This document shows positions 63,692-64,000 of a DNA stretch of 64,000 nucleotides, piece after piece; within the stretch, counting starts at the first letter, position 1, and each line of letters begins with the position of its first letter. Below the pieces are notes generated by a model. The model searched no databases, was not told the origin of the DNA, and saw only the letters and a program-made list of their open reading frames with translations. The DNA is from Styela clava (Eukaryota > Chordata > Ascidiacea > Stolidobranchia > Styelidae), in NCBI RefSeq assembly GCF_964204865.1, contig NC_135250.1:23613395-23677394 (forward strand), read 5' to 3'. The translations under genes and the position numbers were made by a program.

Positions 63692-64000
63692 CTGCAATAA
63701 AAACAATCAAATTAATGATCAAAGCGTTTGAAATTTGCTAAACTTTGGCAATCATCAATTTGTTTTAAAAGGGTAGCAAAGTAATTTATCTACGTTTCAA
63801 GTTCAGAGTTGCTGGACCTCGCTTTAATTGTTAGAAGAAACATCCGCGAATAAGTATGCTCAAAAACTACAAAATATATAAAAAAAAAACTAAACCTGAC
63901 AAAAATGTGAATACTTTTGAAAATTATCAACTAATAATTAATCACAACCAAAGATAACTCTCTCCCACAACTCAATTTGCACTCGTACGTTTCTGTTACC
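63692..64000. other. Intron of the receptor phosphatase gene
   Basis: No exon is clearly present. The last 40 bases, read on the minus strand, could begin an exon, but there is too little sequence to decide. Confidence 0.4.

Noticed and set aside
1-64000. CRISPR arrays, bacterial operons or phage genes
   Set aside because: No regular repeat-spacer arrays and no operon-like gene packing. Intron-rich animal genes and SINEs rule out a prokaryotic source.

Overview
The window is animal nuclear DNA. It is AT-rich, its genes are split by many introns with GT-AG borders, and it carries tRNA-derived SINEs and hAT-type DNA transposons. The proteins (DPP8/9, NECAP, prostaglandin G/H synthase, fibronectin-type receptor tyrosine phosphatase) are deuterostome-like but diverged from vertebrate forms. 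An invertebrate chordate, most likely an ascidian tunicate, is my best guess. That guess rests on general resemblance, not on a decisive marker.

Layout: every gene I can support is on the minus strand. At 681-1938 are the first two coding exons of a DPP8/DPP9-like dipeptidyl peptidase that runs off the left edge. At 4930-5700 is a complete, intronless NECAP endocytic adaptor gene. From 12467 to 50069 lies a head-to-tail array of three complete cyclooxygenase (prostaglandin-endoperoxide synthase) genes, here called copy 1 (12467-19061, 14 exons, 618 aa), copy 2 (22731-36464, 13 exons, 613 aa) and copy 3 (40958-50069, 13 exons, 603 or 599 aa). I rebuilt all of them exon by exon with consistent reading phase. 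All end in a KDEL-like tetrapeptide (KTEL, KTEL, KKEL). From 53691 to beyond 63691 is the C-terminal part of a receptor-type protein tyrosine phosphatase: fibronectin III repeats, a furin-like site, one transmembrane helix and one phosphatase domain whose catalytic motifs are altered.

Between and inside the genes is a dense repeat landscape. It includes a 1.45-kb hAT element with a perfect 8-bp target duplication and a nested SINE inside copy 2, a family of about ten short hAT-type MITEs, other hAT-like elements, inverted copies of two more repeats around copies 2 and 3, and a cluster of TACCGGTA palindromes at about 6.0-7.0 kb.

The main biological interest is the cyclooxygenase array. The three copies keep the haem ligands and the radical tyrosine, but have a remodelled substrate gate (Arg120 to Lys, Tyr355 to Met or Thr), and copy 3 has lost the serine that aspirin acetylates. 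The second point of interest is the receptor phosphatase, which keeps the active-site Cys and Arg but lacks the WPD-loop aspartate and the His before the Cys, so it looks like a pseudophosphatase.
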